Both the position numbers and the translations under genes were made by a program. The notes below the pieces were generated by a model. That model saw only the letters and a list, made by a program, of their open reading frames with translations. It ran no database searches and was not told where the DNA came from. From Cytophagales bacterium WSM2-2 (GTDB taxonomy: Bacteria > Bacteroidota > Bacteroidia > Cytophagales > Cyclobacteriaceae): DNA of 64,000 bases. This document shows, piece by piece, positions 29,801 to 36,703 of the stretch (the first letter of the stretch is position 1; each line of letters opens with the position of its first letter). The DNA lies in the NCBI GenBank assembly GCA_015472025.1, contig BNHL01000001.1:4018001-4082000 (forward strand), read 5' to 3'.

Positions 29801-30286
29801 GTCATATTTCTTGGTATAGGTATTGGTGGCGGGGTCAAACTCAAACAATGTACCCTCATCGTTCACTCCTCCGTACCGTGTCATGCCGTACAACTTTTGG
29901 TTGCTGGCCAGCACGAGTTTTCCTACCGGGGTGCGGCCATCCGGCTTTCCGCTAAACTCATATTTTTTAACCAATGCCCCGGAGGCAATAGTATATTCGA
30001 AAATAATTCCAACGTGATTATATCCGCCACCCGCAGTCGTGCCATATAGCTTTCCGTTACCACCATCGGTCAGGTCGTTAGCTCCAAAACCATCCGTTTC
30101 AAGAGTAAAGTCGTGCTGAACTGTATAGCCCGTGCCATCTGCGGCAGTCTTAAAAATGAGCCCCGCGTTTGAAGGGCCACCGTATTGCGAAGCTCCCCAC
30201 AACTGATATTGGGCTTGGGCACTTTCAATGAAAAGCAGGAGAAGAAGTAGGCCAACCAGGTATTTAGGCTTTATAGAAAGGGCCAT
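26807..30286 (-). CDS. T9SS-secreted protein with GG-repeat propeller and Ig-like repeats
   Basis: 1,159 residues from the ATG at 30286, which gives a good signal peptide (MALSIKPKYLVGLL, ending ESAQAQ). The open frame continues to 30526 only through hairpin repeats. About residues 30-775 are some 15 units of the type 'LYGMT..GG.N..GTLFEFDP', the Gloeo_Verruco (TIGR03803) repeat. Four near-identical Ig-like repeats of about 86 residues follow (VTYTSSDPSVATVSGN, each). A type A sorting tail closes it (IKLYPIPVDNFLHVDV, GFYVVSIARDG, KKIVKKE). It is probably displayed on the cell surface. Expression may start within or near the hairpin array just upstream. Function unknown. Confidence 0.88.
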   Translation of the reverse strand: MALSIKPKYLVGLLLLLLFIESAQAQYQLWGASQYGGPSNAGLIFKTAADGTGYTVQHDFTLETDGFGANDLTDGGNGKLYGTTAGGGYNHVGIIFEYTIASGALVKKYEFSGKPDGRTPVGKLVLASNQKLYGMTRYGGVNDEGTLFEFDPATNTYTKKYDFSNTGSGGNPQGSLIQAVDGYLYGMTSSSPGSDGTIIKFDIASGTLTKLYDFASNSGKNPVGSLMQASDGNLYGTTTQGGDNDFGTLFQFNPTSLLFTKRFDFSMTAGAFPGQALIELSTGKLYGTTQGFGAYFQGTLFEFNFINNLYTVKVDFASTTTGSNPKGSLTLFNGKLYGGTSVQPGGALIEFNPVDNSCTKKIVFDPVTMGSDVASRTLLVASDGKMYGTATNGGAGDGGTLFEYNPATNSFNKLLEFSKAPGGSYPLSGLMQASTKKLYGMAQHGGTNAAGILYEIDPKLNTFSKRVDFTLVNGYQPWGNELIETAAGELYGMVWRGGAVYNFGVIFRFDPGTGNMKTYALDETTGFGSTGKLVEAANGKLYGMGSSTNGGTSTGAIFEFDPVSETTTKKIEFTTLSGQNDPGGLTGSLMRAANNKLYGMSSAGGDSNNGALFEYDPSTNNYIKLFDFPAGSATPYGSLVQYGNGKLYGLTFNGGINNGGTLFEFDLSNNSHVIRFSFDAASGTKPVRDLIIAPNGKLYGLTTAGGLNNHGTIFEFDPLSGAFTKTHDFINEDCDYVSLALVSLGEDQTISFGAPGAKTFGDPAFSPGATSSSGLAVTYTSSDPLVATVSGNQVTITGAGSTLITASQPGDSNYNPAPSVSQTLIVNKKNQSIQFDLLVAKTVGDASFTLSATTSSGLPVTYTSSDPSVATVSGNQVTITGFGSTLITASQTGNANYNAAPAASQLLFVFKKSQSIQFDPLTAKTVGDASFTLSATASSGLVVTYTSSDPSVATVSGNTITIIGAGSTLITAAQSGNSNYSPAPAASQTLLVNKKSQSIQFGPLAAKALGDASFTLSATASSGLTVTYTSSNLSVATVSGNQVTLTGIGSTVIAATQTGNPEYLPALKVEQILQVNPVITAIENAPGIKLYPIPVDNFLHVDVQSPSTITIMNLLGEEIAKREVTGAESFDLRQVPGGFYVVSIARDGEVFLKKIVKKE

Positions 30287-30320
30287 GTAACGGGTCTGAT
30301 TTTGAATTACAAGTATACTA

Positions 30321-30723
30321 TAAATGCATTTAACCGCAGAGCACACAGAGAATGCAGAAGACTGTTTGCATTCCTCCGCGCACTTTGCGGCTAAAAAAGA
30401 CCGAGAAAATAAATGCATTAAACCGCAGAGCACGCAGAGATTCGCAAAGAATACAGAGACTGTTTGTATTTCTCTGCGCACCTCCGCGCCCTCTGCGGTT
30501 AAAATAGGCCGAGAAAATAAATGCATTTAACCGCAGAGCACGCAGAGATTCGCAAAGAATACAGAAGACTTGTTTGTATTTCTCTGCGCACCTCCGCGCC
30601 CTCTGCGGTTAAAATAGGCCCGAGAAAATAAATGCATTAAACCGCAGAGCACACAAAGGTTCGCAGAGAATGGATAGGCTTTTGTATTTCTCTGCGCACC
30701 TCCGCGCCCTCTGCGGTTAAATT
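30321..30723. repeat. Four tandem hairpin-forming repeats (89-111 bp each)
   Basis: Units start with TAAATGCATTWAACCGCAGA at 30321, 30410, 30518 and 30629. Each has a left arm AACCGCAGAGCACGCAGAG and a right arm CGCGCCCTCTGCGGTT, so each folds on itself. Units 2 and 3 are almost identical; units 1 and 4 have drifted. The array begins 35 bp upstream of the T9SS gene start. Confidence 0.9.
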
Positions 30724-30810
30724 AATGACCCGCCTCTGTAGTTTTGCCTTAAATTCATTCCCGCCCACCACCTACTAATTCCCCCATTCCCCAATCCCCA
30801 AAATCCCTAC

Positions 30811-30877
30811 CTTTCAACTTTGCACTTTGAGTGAAAACACAACCTTGCATTTATTGCGGCTTTGCGCCTTTGCGTGA
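30811..30877 (+). repeat. Half copy of the inverted-end element
   Basis: Starts CTTTCAACTTTGC and ends in the same TTTGCGCCTTTGCGTGA as the right end of the element at 26476-26605. The left arm is missing. It lies just before the JAMM gene, which starts at 30912. Confidence 0.65.
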
Positions 30878-30911
30878 CATACATTTTGCACCTAATTTTC
30901 AGTTATAAACC

Positions 30912-31604
30912 ATGAAAGTAAAACTCCTCCCTTCCCAGAAAGTCCCTCTCGGCAACTCCACCGATGTCTTCAAGATCATGCGCGAAGTACTGTTGCGTGA
31001 GCGTAAGATAGACCGCAGCAAAGAGCACTTCTGGCTCGTGTGCCTTGGCGCCAACAACAAACTGCTGCTGCTGGAGCTCGTGAGCTTTGGCGTATTTGCC
31101 AACCGCTACCCCGAGCGTGCCGAGATAGAACCCGTGGAGATATTCAGCTTTGCCTTGCAGAAGCAAGCCGCCAAAATCATTATGGTGCACAACCACCCGA
31201 CCGGAGACCTCAACCCCACCTTCTCCGACAAAGTACTTACCGAGCGTATGGCAGCCATTGGCAACTTTGTGCGACTGCCTGTGATAGACCACCTCATCAT
31301 GAACGAAGAATCCTTCTTCAGCTTTGCCGACACCGGCTTGCTCAAGCAGATCATGGACGAGAGCCACTACGACCTCACCTTCGACCAGGTAGACCGGCTT
31401 AAGGAGGAGATGAAGAGTATTGCGGAGAAAACGGAAGCGAGGGTAAGAAGGGAAATGGAGAAGGAAAAACAAAAGGAAGTAGCAGAGGCAGCAATGAAAG
31501 AGAAGACGGGTATCGCTAAGAAACTATTTAAAAAGGGTCTTTCTGTTTCTGAGATTGCGAGTGTAACGGGGCTGGGGAAGAAAGAGGTGGAGGAGTTGAA
31601 ATGA
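30912..31604 (+). CDS. RadC-type JAMM/JAB domain protein with coiled-coil and HTH-like tail
   Basis: A 230-residue protein. Residues about 20-140 are a RadC/JAB domain. The zinc motif is VHNHPTGDLNPTFSD (His93, His95, Asp106), with the partner Glu in LLLLELVSFG (Glu55). JAMM proteins of this kind act as metallo-isopeptidases or are linked to DNA repair and mobile elements; the true activity of RadC is unsettled. A Lys/Glu-rich coiled coil (about 150-200) and a tail KGLSVSEIASVTGLGKKEVEEL resembling a small helix-turn-helix follow. That tail looks like the C-terminus of Rpn/PD-(D/E)XK transposase-like proteins and is unusual behind a JAB domain. It is convergent with the DUF4062 operon. Confidence 0.82.
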   Translation: MKVKLLPSQKVPLGNSTDVFKIMREVLLRERKIDRSKEHFWLVCLGANNKLLLLELVSFGVFANRYPERAEIEPVEIFSFALQKQAAKIIMVHNHPTGDLNPTFSDKVLTERMAAIGNFVRLPVIDHLIMNEESFFSFADTGLLKQIMDESHYDLTFDQVDRLKEEMKSIAEKTEARVRREMEKEKQKEVAEAAMKEKTGIAKKLFKKGLSVSEIASVTGLGKKEVEELK

Positions 31605-31643
31605 GACTTAAGATTCAATTTTCAAATTTCATTTCTATAAATA

Positions 31644-32291
31644 CTATTTGCTTAATAATTCACTAAAAAAATCAACGTAGTGCTCTTGCTGAGATCTGAG
31701 TTTAGCAAGAGCGATTTCTAGATTTCCCTTAAATTTTTGATCCTGATAACCAATAAAAACAGAGTAGTTTTTTATGGCTTTGAAATCTTGGGTGTCAAGA
31801 TCAGGTGATTCAAACCACTCAATCATTTTTTTAACACCCTGTTTCAATTGACTTGTTTGATGCTCCTTGAAATAGTAAATGGATTCATGAGCCAAAGAAA
31901 TAATTTGTGATTCCAATTCATTAATTTTTTCAAAAAGTATTGCATCCTCATCAATAAATCTCTGAACATAAACGAAAATTCCATCAATATCTGATTTAAT
32001 TGTAGAGATTTCTATTTTATTCTGTTCCTCACCTTTGTTCGATAATTCTCTTTTCATGCCTGACAACAACTCCATTCGATGCTTATGTAAATTGGCAAAT
32101 TGAAGCAACTGAATATGTCTTTGCGTGAGGCGAAATATTAAAACCACCTTCTCGGTCAGCGCTGTCCGTGTCTCCCTTCTTCTTCTTCGTTTTAAAAAAC
32201 GATCTGAAAATTGTTCTTTAGCAAACGCACCATAATAACTACCTATTAGCGCTGCAGTTAGAGTAAGAATTATTTGCGTCCAATCTTTCAT
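31644..32291 (-). CDS. Membrane-anchored helical protein of unknown function (DUF4062 operon)
   Basis: A 215-residue protein with one N-terminal hydrophobic helix (about 6-24, IILTLTAALIGSYYGAF), a strongly basic stretch (LKRRRRRETR, 33-42) that should stay in the cytoplasm, then a long all-helical domain. No family recognised. It is the last gene of a three-gene minus-strand operon (21 bp after the DUF4062 gene) and, like its partners, is clearly richer in A/T than the chromosome on either side. A cytoplasmic helical domain tied to the membrane suits a partner or effector of the DUF4062 protein. Confidence 0.68.
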   Translation of the reverse strand: MKDWTQIILTLTAALIGSYYGAFAKEQFSDRFLKRRRRRETRTALTEKVVLIFRLTQRHIQLLQFANLHKHRMELLSGMKRELSNKGEEQNKIEISTIKSDIDGIFVYVQRFIDEDAILFEKINELESQIISLAHESIYYFKEHQTSQLKQGVKKMIEWFESPDLDTQDFKAIKNYSVFIGYQDQKFKGNLEIALAKLRSQQEHYVDFFSELLSK

Positions 32292-32312
32292 ATCATTGTG
32301 ATGAAGTTTGAA

Positions 32313-33401
32313 CTATATTTCATGGTTACTTTCCTTAGCGATTGAGAAAGTATTGTCCGCAGTTGTAATAAATTTTATTGCTTTTTGTCTTTCGATATGA
32401 TCTAGTTTTTTGACATGTTCATACAGGTTTTCTGCGATGATAACTTTTCTTGGATATTCATCGTCATCTGTGAGAACTGTCCATATATGTTGTTGATTCT
32501 GCAGAATCATAACCGACTTATACTTGGTAAATTGCTCGCGTTCAGACTTACCAGCCTTGCGTAACTTGAAACCAGGCATTTCTGAGACATATTCAAACCA
32601 TTTCTTTTCCTTCGGCTCTATCTTAGTAATCCTATCAATATTATTAAATTGAAAAGCCGGATACATATTACACAGATGTCTATAAAATTGAGAGGCTGAT
32701 ATTATTTTGTCTAGTTCTTCAATTTGCTGTTTCCCATCGGTGGGACTTAGTTTTTTAACTATTCCCTCGATCATTTCTTCAGTTTTCTTGTTTATCAACG
32801 TTAAATTGTCCAGAGTGTTTTTTACTACTTTTTGGTTGTTGTCTCTGTTTCGATCATTAAGAAAATCGTACATCATTCCTGCTAATTGCTTACCTAAGAA
32901 TTGTTTTATATCCTTCACAAATTCAAAGGGATGAAATCCGTTATTCGTTTCTGATAACCTAACATGATTAATGAATTCGAAAATTTTTACTGCGTGTTCT
33001 TGCTTCTCAACAGAGGGGAAATCAATTTGATCGATAAGCTTTTCCTTGTGCTTATTTCGCTGAAATAACCTATGGTCTTCAAATAGATCTTTCTTGATAA
33101 ATGTAAATACTGGTATTTTTCTAAATTTTGCTGCTTCATACTCAGCATTGGTAATCGATTTTGATTGATCATATTTATACGTGCCTCCAAATCTTCCACC
33201 AATAATTAAAATAAATATTTGACAGTTTTCGATCTCATTTATGCAGCTTTCATGAGTGTGAAGGTCTGGATGAAAAAAAACATCTCCTCTTTCACTTAAC
33301 ATGGGTTCGTAGAAGTAGCTTTCAAGGAACTCGCTTAAACTGTCCCTAATTTGACCTAAATCATAGCATGTTGAACTAATAAAAACTCTTGGTGCTGCCA
33401 T
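32313..33401 (-). CDS. DUF4062 domain protein
   Basis: A 362-residue soluble protein. Residues 1-115 carry the DUF4062 signature: RVFISSTCYDLGQIRDSLSE, a Glu/Asp-rich loop, then NCQIFILIIGGRFGGTY and SITNAEYEAAKFRKIPVFTF. This is a TIR/nucleoside-hydrolase-like alpha/beta fold that in many bacteria heads NTPase or repeat proteins and is linked to conflict systems (known family context). The rest (about 120-362) is mostly helical, with NKKTEEMIEGIVKKL, and is unclassified. Its neighbours at 24 bp upstream and 21 bp downstream are membrane proteins, an organisation suggesting a membrane-sensing three-gene module. Confidence 0.85.
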   Translation of the reverse strand: MAAPRVFISSTCYDLGQIRDSLSEFLESYFYEPMLSERGDVFFHPDLHTHESCINEIENCQIFILIIGGRFGGTYKYDQSKSITNAEYEAAKFRKIPVFTFIKKDLFEDHRLFQRNKHKEKLIDQIDFPSVEKQEHAVKIFEFINHVRLSETNNGFHPFEFVKDIKQFLGKQLAGMMYDFLNDRNRDNNQKVVKNTLDNLTLINKKTEEMIEGIVKKLSPTDGKQQIEELDKIISASQFYRHLCNMYPAFQFNNIDRITKIEPKEKKWFEYVSEMPGFKLRKAGKSEREQFTKYKSVMILQNQQHIWTVLTDDDEYPRKVIIAENLYEHVKKLDHIERQKAIKFITTADNTFSIAKESNHEI

Positions 33402-33425
33402 TTTTCATTTCTCAATTTGCTTTTA

Positions 33426-34361
33426 TTACAGCACTATGCTTGGATCGATTAATTTTAAAGTATTGATTGTGTCATCAATATTTCTAGCAAGTGCCTTGTC
33501 TGCCTTCTCACGAAACCTTGTGATGAGTTCATAAATGCTCTTTACTTGATCTCTTTTGATAATTCCACTATTGGCCAAGGTTCGATAGCCAATCAGGATA
33601 ACATATTTGGTATATAACTGCTGAGCAACTTTTGCCAATTCATTGAGCGTTGATAAACCAGCAATGTCAGGCTTTAACTCAACGGAATAAGCTAAGGCCA
33701 GGTACATTCCCTCTGTTGGATATTTTTTTAATAGCTCATCTTTAGATAAGTTATCTCGAAGAATTATTCGCCCCATACTTCTACCAATATCTGCTTTAGC
33801 TTTAAGTCTTTCTGAATAATCAGAAATTGATGTTTTTTTGATAAATGAGGTTACTTGCTCCACGAGCTCACTAGGTACTTCCTCTTTGAAGATTGAATCA
33901 TTTTGTTTTAGATTTCCAAGATTCACAGAAAGTTTTACATCCTCTATTCTTTCTTTCGTGGATGTCAATTCAAGATTTGTTGTTTCTATTTGCTGTTTAT
34001 TTTCACTAGATGTTTTTTCTGCTTTTTTGGCAGCTTCCAAAATCTTCTCTCCTATAGTACTAATGAACCGTCTTGAGAAAATTGCAGCTACTAGGCAGAA
34101 TCCTGTAAAAATTAAATAATTATTGCTATCATAGTCGTTAGAGCCTTTTATTAAATCACTTGCAATCATTTTCAAAAAGGCCGGAACTAAAAAGGCTGAA
34201 CCTATACCCAAGAAAATATACTTATGTTTAATAAGCTTGGTTTTTTGCTCGTTTTCTGCAGTGTCAAAATTGTTCAGGTAGTTAAGCCAGCCACCGAAAA
34301 CACCTGAAACAACCATGATTAGAATTAGAAATAATAAATGAGGGTCGAAATGACAGCACAT
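33426..34361 (-). CDS. Three-helix membrane protein with coiled coil, YEATS-associated-like
   Basis: 311 residues. Hydrophobic helices lie at about 8-27, 48-68 and 82-100 (including FLGIGSAFLVPAFLKMIASD and YLIFTGFCLVAAIFSRRF). A coiled coil (about 110-160, EAAKKAEKTSSENKQQIET) and a helical C-terminal domain follow. The membrane part resembles proteins that databases call 'YEATS-associated helix-containing'; this is recollection without an alignment. It is the first gene of the DUF4062 operon and probably the sensor or anchor. The A/T-rich codon use differs from genes before 31 kb. Confidence 0.7.
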   Translation of the reverse strand: MCCHFDPHLLFLILIMVVSGVFGGWLNYLNNFDTAENEQKTKLIKHKYIFLGIGSAFLVPAFLKMIASDLIKGSNDYDSNNYLIFTGFCLVAAIFSRRFISTIGEKILEAAKKAEKTSSENKQQIETTNLELTSTKERIEDVKLSVNLGNLKQNDSIFKEEVPSELVEQVTSFIKKTSISDYSERLKAKADIGRSMGRIILRDNLSKDELLKKYPTEGMYLALAYSVELKPDIAGLSTLNELAKVAQQLYTKYVILIGYRTLANSGIIKRDQVKSIYELITRFREKADKALARNIDDTINTLKLIDPSIVL

Positions 34362-34496
34362 GTTGAACTATTCTTAATATTTTATATATTCTTGATCATA
34401 ATAGGAGAGAAAACTACACTCAAAGCCAAATATTTCCAGTTATTTGCTCATCCCTTAATACTTCGATAAACATAATGCTTCCTGAGTTTAAATGAT

Positions 34497-34535
34497 ACGG
34501 GAAAAACCCCGTACCCAAAGTGGGTTTTTCCCCGT
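34497..34535. repeat. GGGAAAAACCC / GGGTTTTTCCC hairpin
   Basis: ACGGGAAAAACCC and GGGTTTTTCCCCGT pair over 12-13 bp around GTACCCAAAGT-type loop sequence. Similar hairpins recur at 34687, 37328 and 38032. It may terminate transcription. Confidence 0.6.
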
Positions 34536-34556
34536 AATGTCACGAGGGTATGTAGC

Positions 34557-34647
34557 ATGGACGATAATAAATTAAAACAGTATGCAGTTGACTATTTACT
34601 AGTTTGGCACAAATCTCTTGTTGAGACGGAAAGAGAGTACCTGTGCT
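34557..34647 (+). pseudogene. Start of a gene cut off by the palindrome-ended repeat
   Basis: The ATG opens a frame reading MDDNKLKQYAVDYLLVWHKS and on to about residue 30 with normal-looking composition. At 34648 the frame runs into a repeat copy (GTTGTTGGTCTCCCGAC) and then stops in non-coding repeat sequence. It looks like the 5' end of a gene whose remainder was lost or displaced when the repeat joined. No family can be named from 30 residues. Confidence 0.4.
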
Positions 34648-34691
34648 GTTGTTGGTCTCCCGACCAACAACTTTATTTTGGAGATTGCCAA
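34648..34691 (+). repeat. Palindrome-ended repeat, copy A (left part only)
   Basis: Contains GTTGTTGGTCTCCCGACCAA, then CAACTTTATTTTGGAGATTG, the left end of the 125-bp repeat. It is then fused to the second dispersed repeat at 34687. Confidence 0.75.
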
Positions 34692-34776
34692 AACAACGGG
34701 AAAACCTATAACAACCGTGTTTTTTCCATCCAAATTATTTGCATTTTAAAATAGCTAAGGTTTATAGAATCCTAGA
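34687..34776 (+). repeat. Second dispersed repeat (GGGAAAA...GTTATAGAATC type), copy 1
   Basis: Starts CAACGGGAAAACCTATA, continues GTGTTTTTTCC, then CCAAATTATTTGCATTTT and ends GTTTATAGAATCCTAGAG. The same order of blocks is found at 37328-37414. Confidence 0.6.
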
Positions 34777-34877
34777 GATTCACACATACTAAGCCCTGCC
34801 TTTGCCTATGTTCTTTCCTAGCAACTCTTCATTCGTTCATTAACTAAAATCAATTTAAAAAAAAACTAAATTTAGGA

Positions 34878-35285
34878 ATGCAATCATTCCAAACTACTGA
34901 TATCGGCGGTAATCAATGTACTTTTCAATATGAAGTTGTGATTGATGAATTCGATTCGAACGAAATCACGTTTAGAGTTTTTTCGATGAAAATTGATCCT
35001 ATGCGATGGTTTTCTTACAGGTTTAAAATTTTGAATAAAACTACTGCAAAGGGAGAAATGGCTACCTGTAATGATAATTCGGAATTCAGTAGAAAGGGAA
35101 TACCTGAAAAAATCATAGAAATAGCTGCACAACATTTAAACAGAAGTATTATTTCTAGCCCATTGAATCCTGTGGCCGGAGATTATTTAGTCGGGCCTTC
35201 GGTTAAGATGTGGGAAAGATTAGTGGTGCAGAATGGTAACGCCTGTAGAACTGATGAACATTTTATATTCAGGCATCAGAACTAA
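34878..35285 (+). CDS. Small cytoplasmic protein of unknown function
   Basis: 135 residues with no signal peptide or membrane helix. Alternating beta-strand and polar segments (NQCTFQYEVVIDEFDSNEIT) are followed by a helix SRKGIPEKIIEIAAQHLNRS and a WERLVVQNGNACRTDEHFIF end. The ATG follows an A-rich leader (AAAAAACTAAATTTAGGA) typical of this phylum. It stands alone between repeat copies A and B in the same direction, i.e. as one cassette-like unit. No family recognised. Confidence 0.6.
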   Translation: MQSFQTTDIGGNQCTFQYEVVIDEFDSNEITFRVFSMKIDPMRWFSYRFKILNKTTAKGEMATCNDNSEFSRKGIPEKIIEIAAQHLNRSIISSPLNPVAGDYLVGPSVKMWERLVVQNGNACRTDEHFIFRHQN

Positions 35286-35335
35286 GCTATTAAATGAAGC
35301 CCCTAAGGTTGTTGTTGGTTCGTTATTGTTAGTGT

Positions 35336-35464
35336 GTTGTTGTTGGTCTCCCGACCAACGACTTTTATTTTGAAGATTGCCAATTCTACGGCTTCTTATA
35401 AAATGGTAAGGATTTGCGTATCATTTAGAGATTAAGAGATTGTTGGTCGACCAACAATAACCCC
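35336..35464 (+). repeat. Palindrome-ended repeat, copy B (full)
   Basis: Left palindrome GTTGGTCTCCCGACCAAC, body with AAGATTGCCAATTCTACGGC and CGTATCATTTAGAGATTAAG, right palindrome TTGTTGGTCGACCAACAA, end TAACCCC. It is preceded by a GTTGGTTCGTTATTGTTAGT leader also seen at 50405. Confidence 0.9.
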
Positions 35465-35469
35465 GTTGG

Positions 35470-36327
35470 TCAAATGCCTAAAAGCGGAGGGATATTTTCT
35501 ATTTCGCCCTTATAGGTAATCATCTTGCCGTCTTTTATTATAAAGGAAGTCGGATATGCATTGAACTCAAATCCTTCATTGGTCGCCTTCTGTTCTGCAA
35601 AGAGTATTTCAAATGAGTAGCCTCTTTTGCGGATCATTTCTATGGCTTTCTCATTGGTGTCTCCCTTTAGAGGAATATTCACAGCAACAATAACAATATC
35701 CTTTCTGTCTTTTAATTTGGAATATAATTTTTCCAGCTTGGGGAATTTGGTGAAACAAACACCGCACGAGGTTGTCCAAAAATCCACAACCAAAGTTTTG
35801 TTTTTGAAGTCAGCATTCGAATAGGCATGTCCGTCTGCATCTTCAAACTTAAAAACAGGCGCCTGGATTTCAACTTCTCCAGATAGTGTTCCGAAACTAT
35901 TCCAATGCAAAAGTTTTTCGTAACCTGAGAAGTACATATAAAAACCGATTGCTACCATCAAGGTATTCAGGACAATCACCCTTAGCTTGCCCTGTGAGAA
36001 ATAGGAGAGAGCCCCCCCTCCAACACCAATGAAATGAAAGATGCCGCTTGGTAAACTCACAAAAGAAGCATCGAAATTGATAAGATGAATAGGAATGAGA
36101 AAAATTACCAATGGAAATAAGATGGCAATTACCGTTCGTGTTTTGTTAGGTGATAGACTCAATCGCCAATAAGTAAACAACGAATATGAGATTGAAGCTA
36201 TAATGAGCAAATCTCCATGGCCGAAGGTATAGTCACCTATCTTATAGAACCCACCAAAAGGAGCCAGCAAAAAAAATAGCAGGAACGAAAGTCCTGTAGT
36301 GATAAAAAATTCCTTTTTGTTACTCAT
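35470..36327 (-). CDS. Membrane protein with C-terminal thioredoxin (TlpA-like) domain
   Basis: 285 residues. The N-terminal half has about four hydrophobic helices (8-28, 36-55, 65-82, 95-135 in parts). From about 152 a TlpA/ResA-type thioredoxin domain runs: APVFKFEDADGHAYSNADFK, then TLVVDFWTTSCGVCFTKFPK with the active site Cys188-Gly-Val-Cys191, and the cis-Pro in FNAYPTSFIIKDG. It should reduce or isomerise disulfides on the periplasmic side. It overlaps the DUF1573 gene by 4 bp and ends an operon that begins with an eight-cysteine lipoprotein, its likely client. Confidence 0.85.
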   Translation of the reverse strand: MSNKKEFFITTGLSFLLFFLLAPFGGFYKIGDYTFGHGDLLIIASISYSLFTYWRLSLSPNKTRTVIAILFPLVIFLIPIHLINFDASFVSLPSGIFHFIGVGGGALSYFSQGKLRVIVLNTLMVAIGFYMYFSGYEKLLHWNSFGTLSGEVEIQAPVFKFEDADGHAYSNADFKNKTLVVDFWTTSCGVCFTKFPKLEKLYSKLKDRKDIVIVAVNIPLKGDTNEKAIEMIRKRGYSFEILFAEQKATNEGFEFNAYPTSFIIKDGKMITYKGEIENIPPLLGI

Positions 36328-36698
36328 TCTTTAACGTTAGTTTCGATTGACAATGTGTTAAACGGAGGATTTGTATTCGTTTGAAAAACAATATCCTTTG
36401 TTGATACTCCGACTACATCAGGTACAAGACGCACTTTAATATAAGTAGTGTCTCCACTCAAAACTTTTGTGGAGTCCCAAACTATGGAAATACACTCGCA
36501 GCTACCTTTTAGTTTCGTAATAAGCAGCGGTGAATCACCGTCATTTATAATAGGGAAAACACAATTTAAAGTATCGTATCTCTTAACATCTCCTAAGTTA
36601 AGGCGATTGTTTAAAATTCGCACTTTTGGAGATCCGCCACAGCATACCAAAGTAAATAAAAGTGGAATTAGAAAAGTGTCTATATTTTTTTTACGCAT
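36324..36698 (-). CDS. DUF1573 lipoprotein-like protein
   Basis: 124 residues from the ATG at 36698 (MRKKNIDTFLIPLLFTLVCC), which gives a lipoprotein-type signal. The frame is open further up to 36779 but that part overlaps the upstream gene. The mature protein is one DUF1573 (ASH-like Ig) domain: RLNLGDVKRYDTLNCVFPII, DSPLLITKLKGSCECISIVW and LVPDVVGVSTKDIVFQTN. Such domains are common exported modules in Bacteroidota. It lies 5 bp after the fulvocin-like gene and overlaps the thioredoxin gene by ATGA, so the three are made together. Confidence 0.82.
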   Translation of the reverse strand: MRKKNIDTFLIPLLFTLVCCGGSPKVRILNNRLNLGDVKRYDTLNCVFPIINDGDSPLLITKLKGSCECISIVWDSTKVLSGDTTYIKVRLVPDVVGVSTKDIVFQTNTNPPFNTLSIETNVKE

Positions 36699-36703
36699 GA
36701 TAC

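Noticed and set aside
30287..30526. 80-residue N-terminal extension of the T9SS protein
   Set aside because: It is the translation of the hairpin repeats (HLFSRPILTAEGAEV-type peptide), whereas the ATG at 30286 begins a proper signal peptide.
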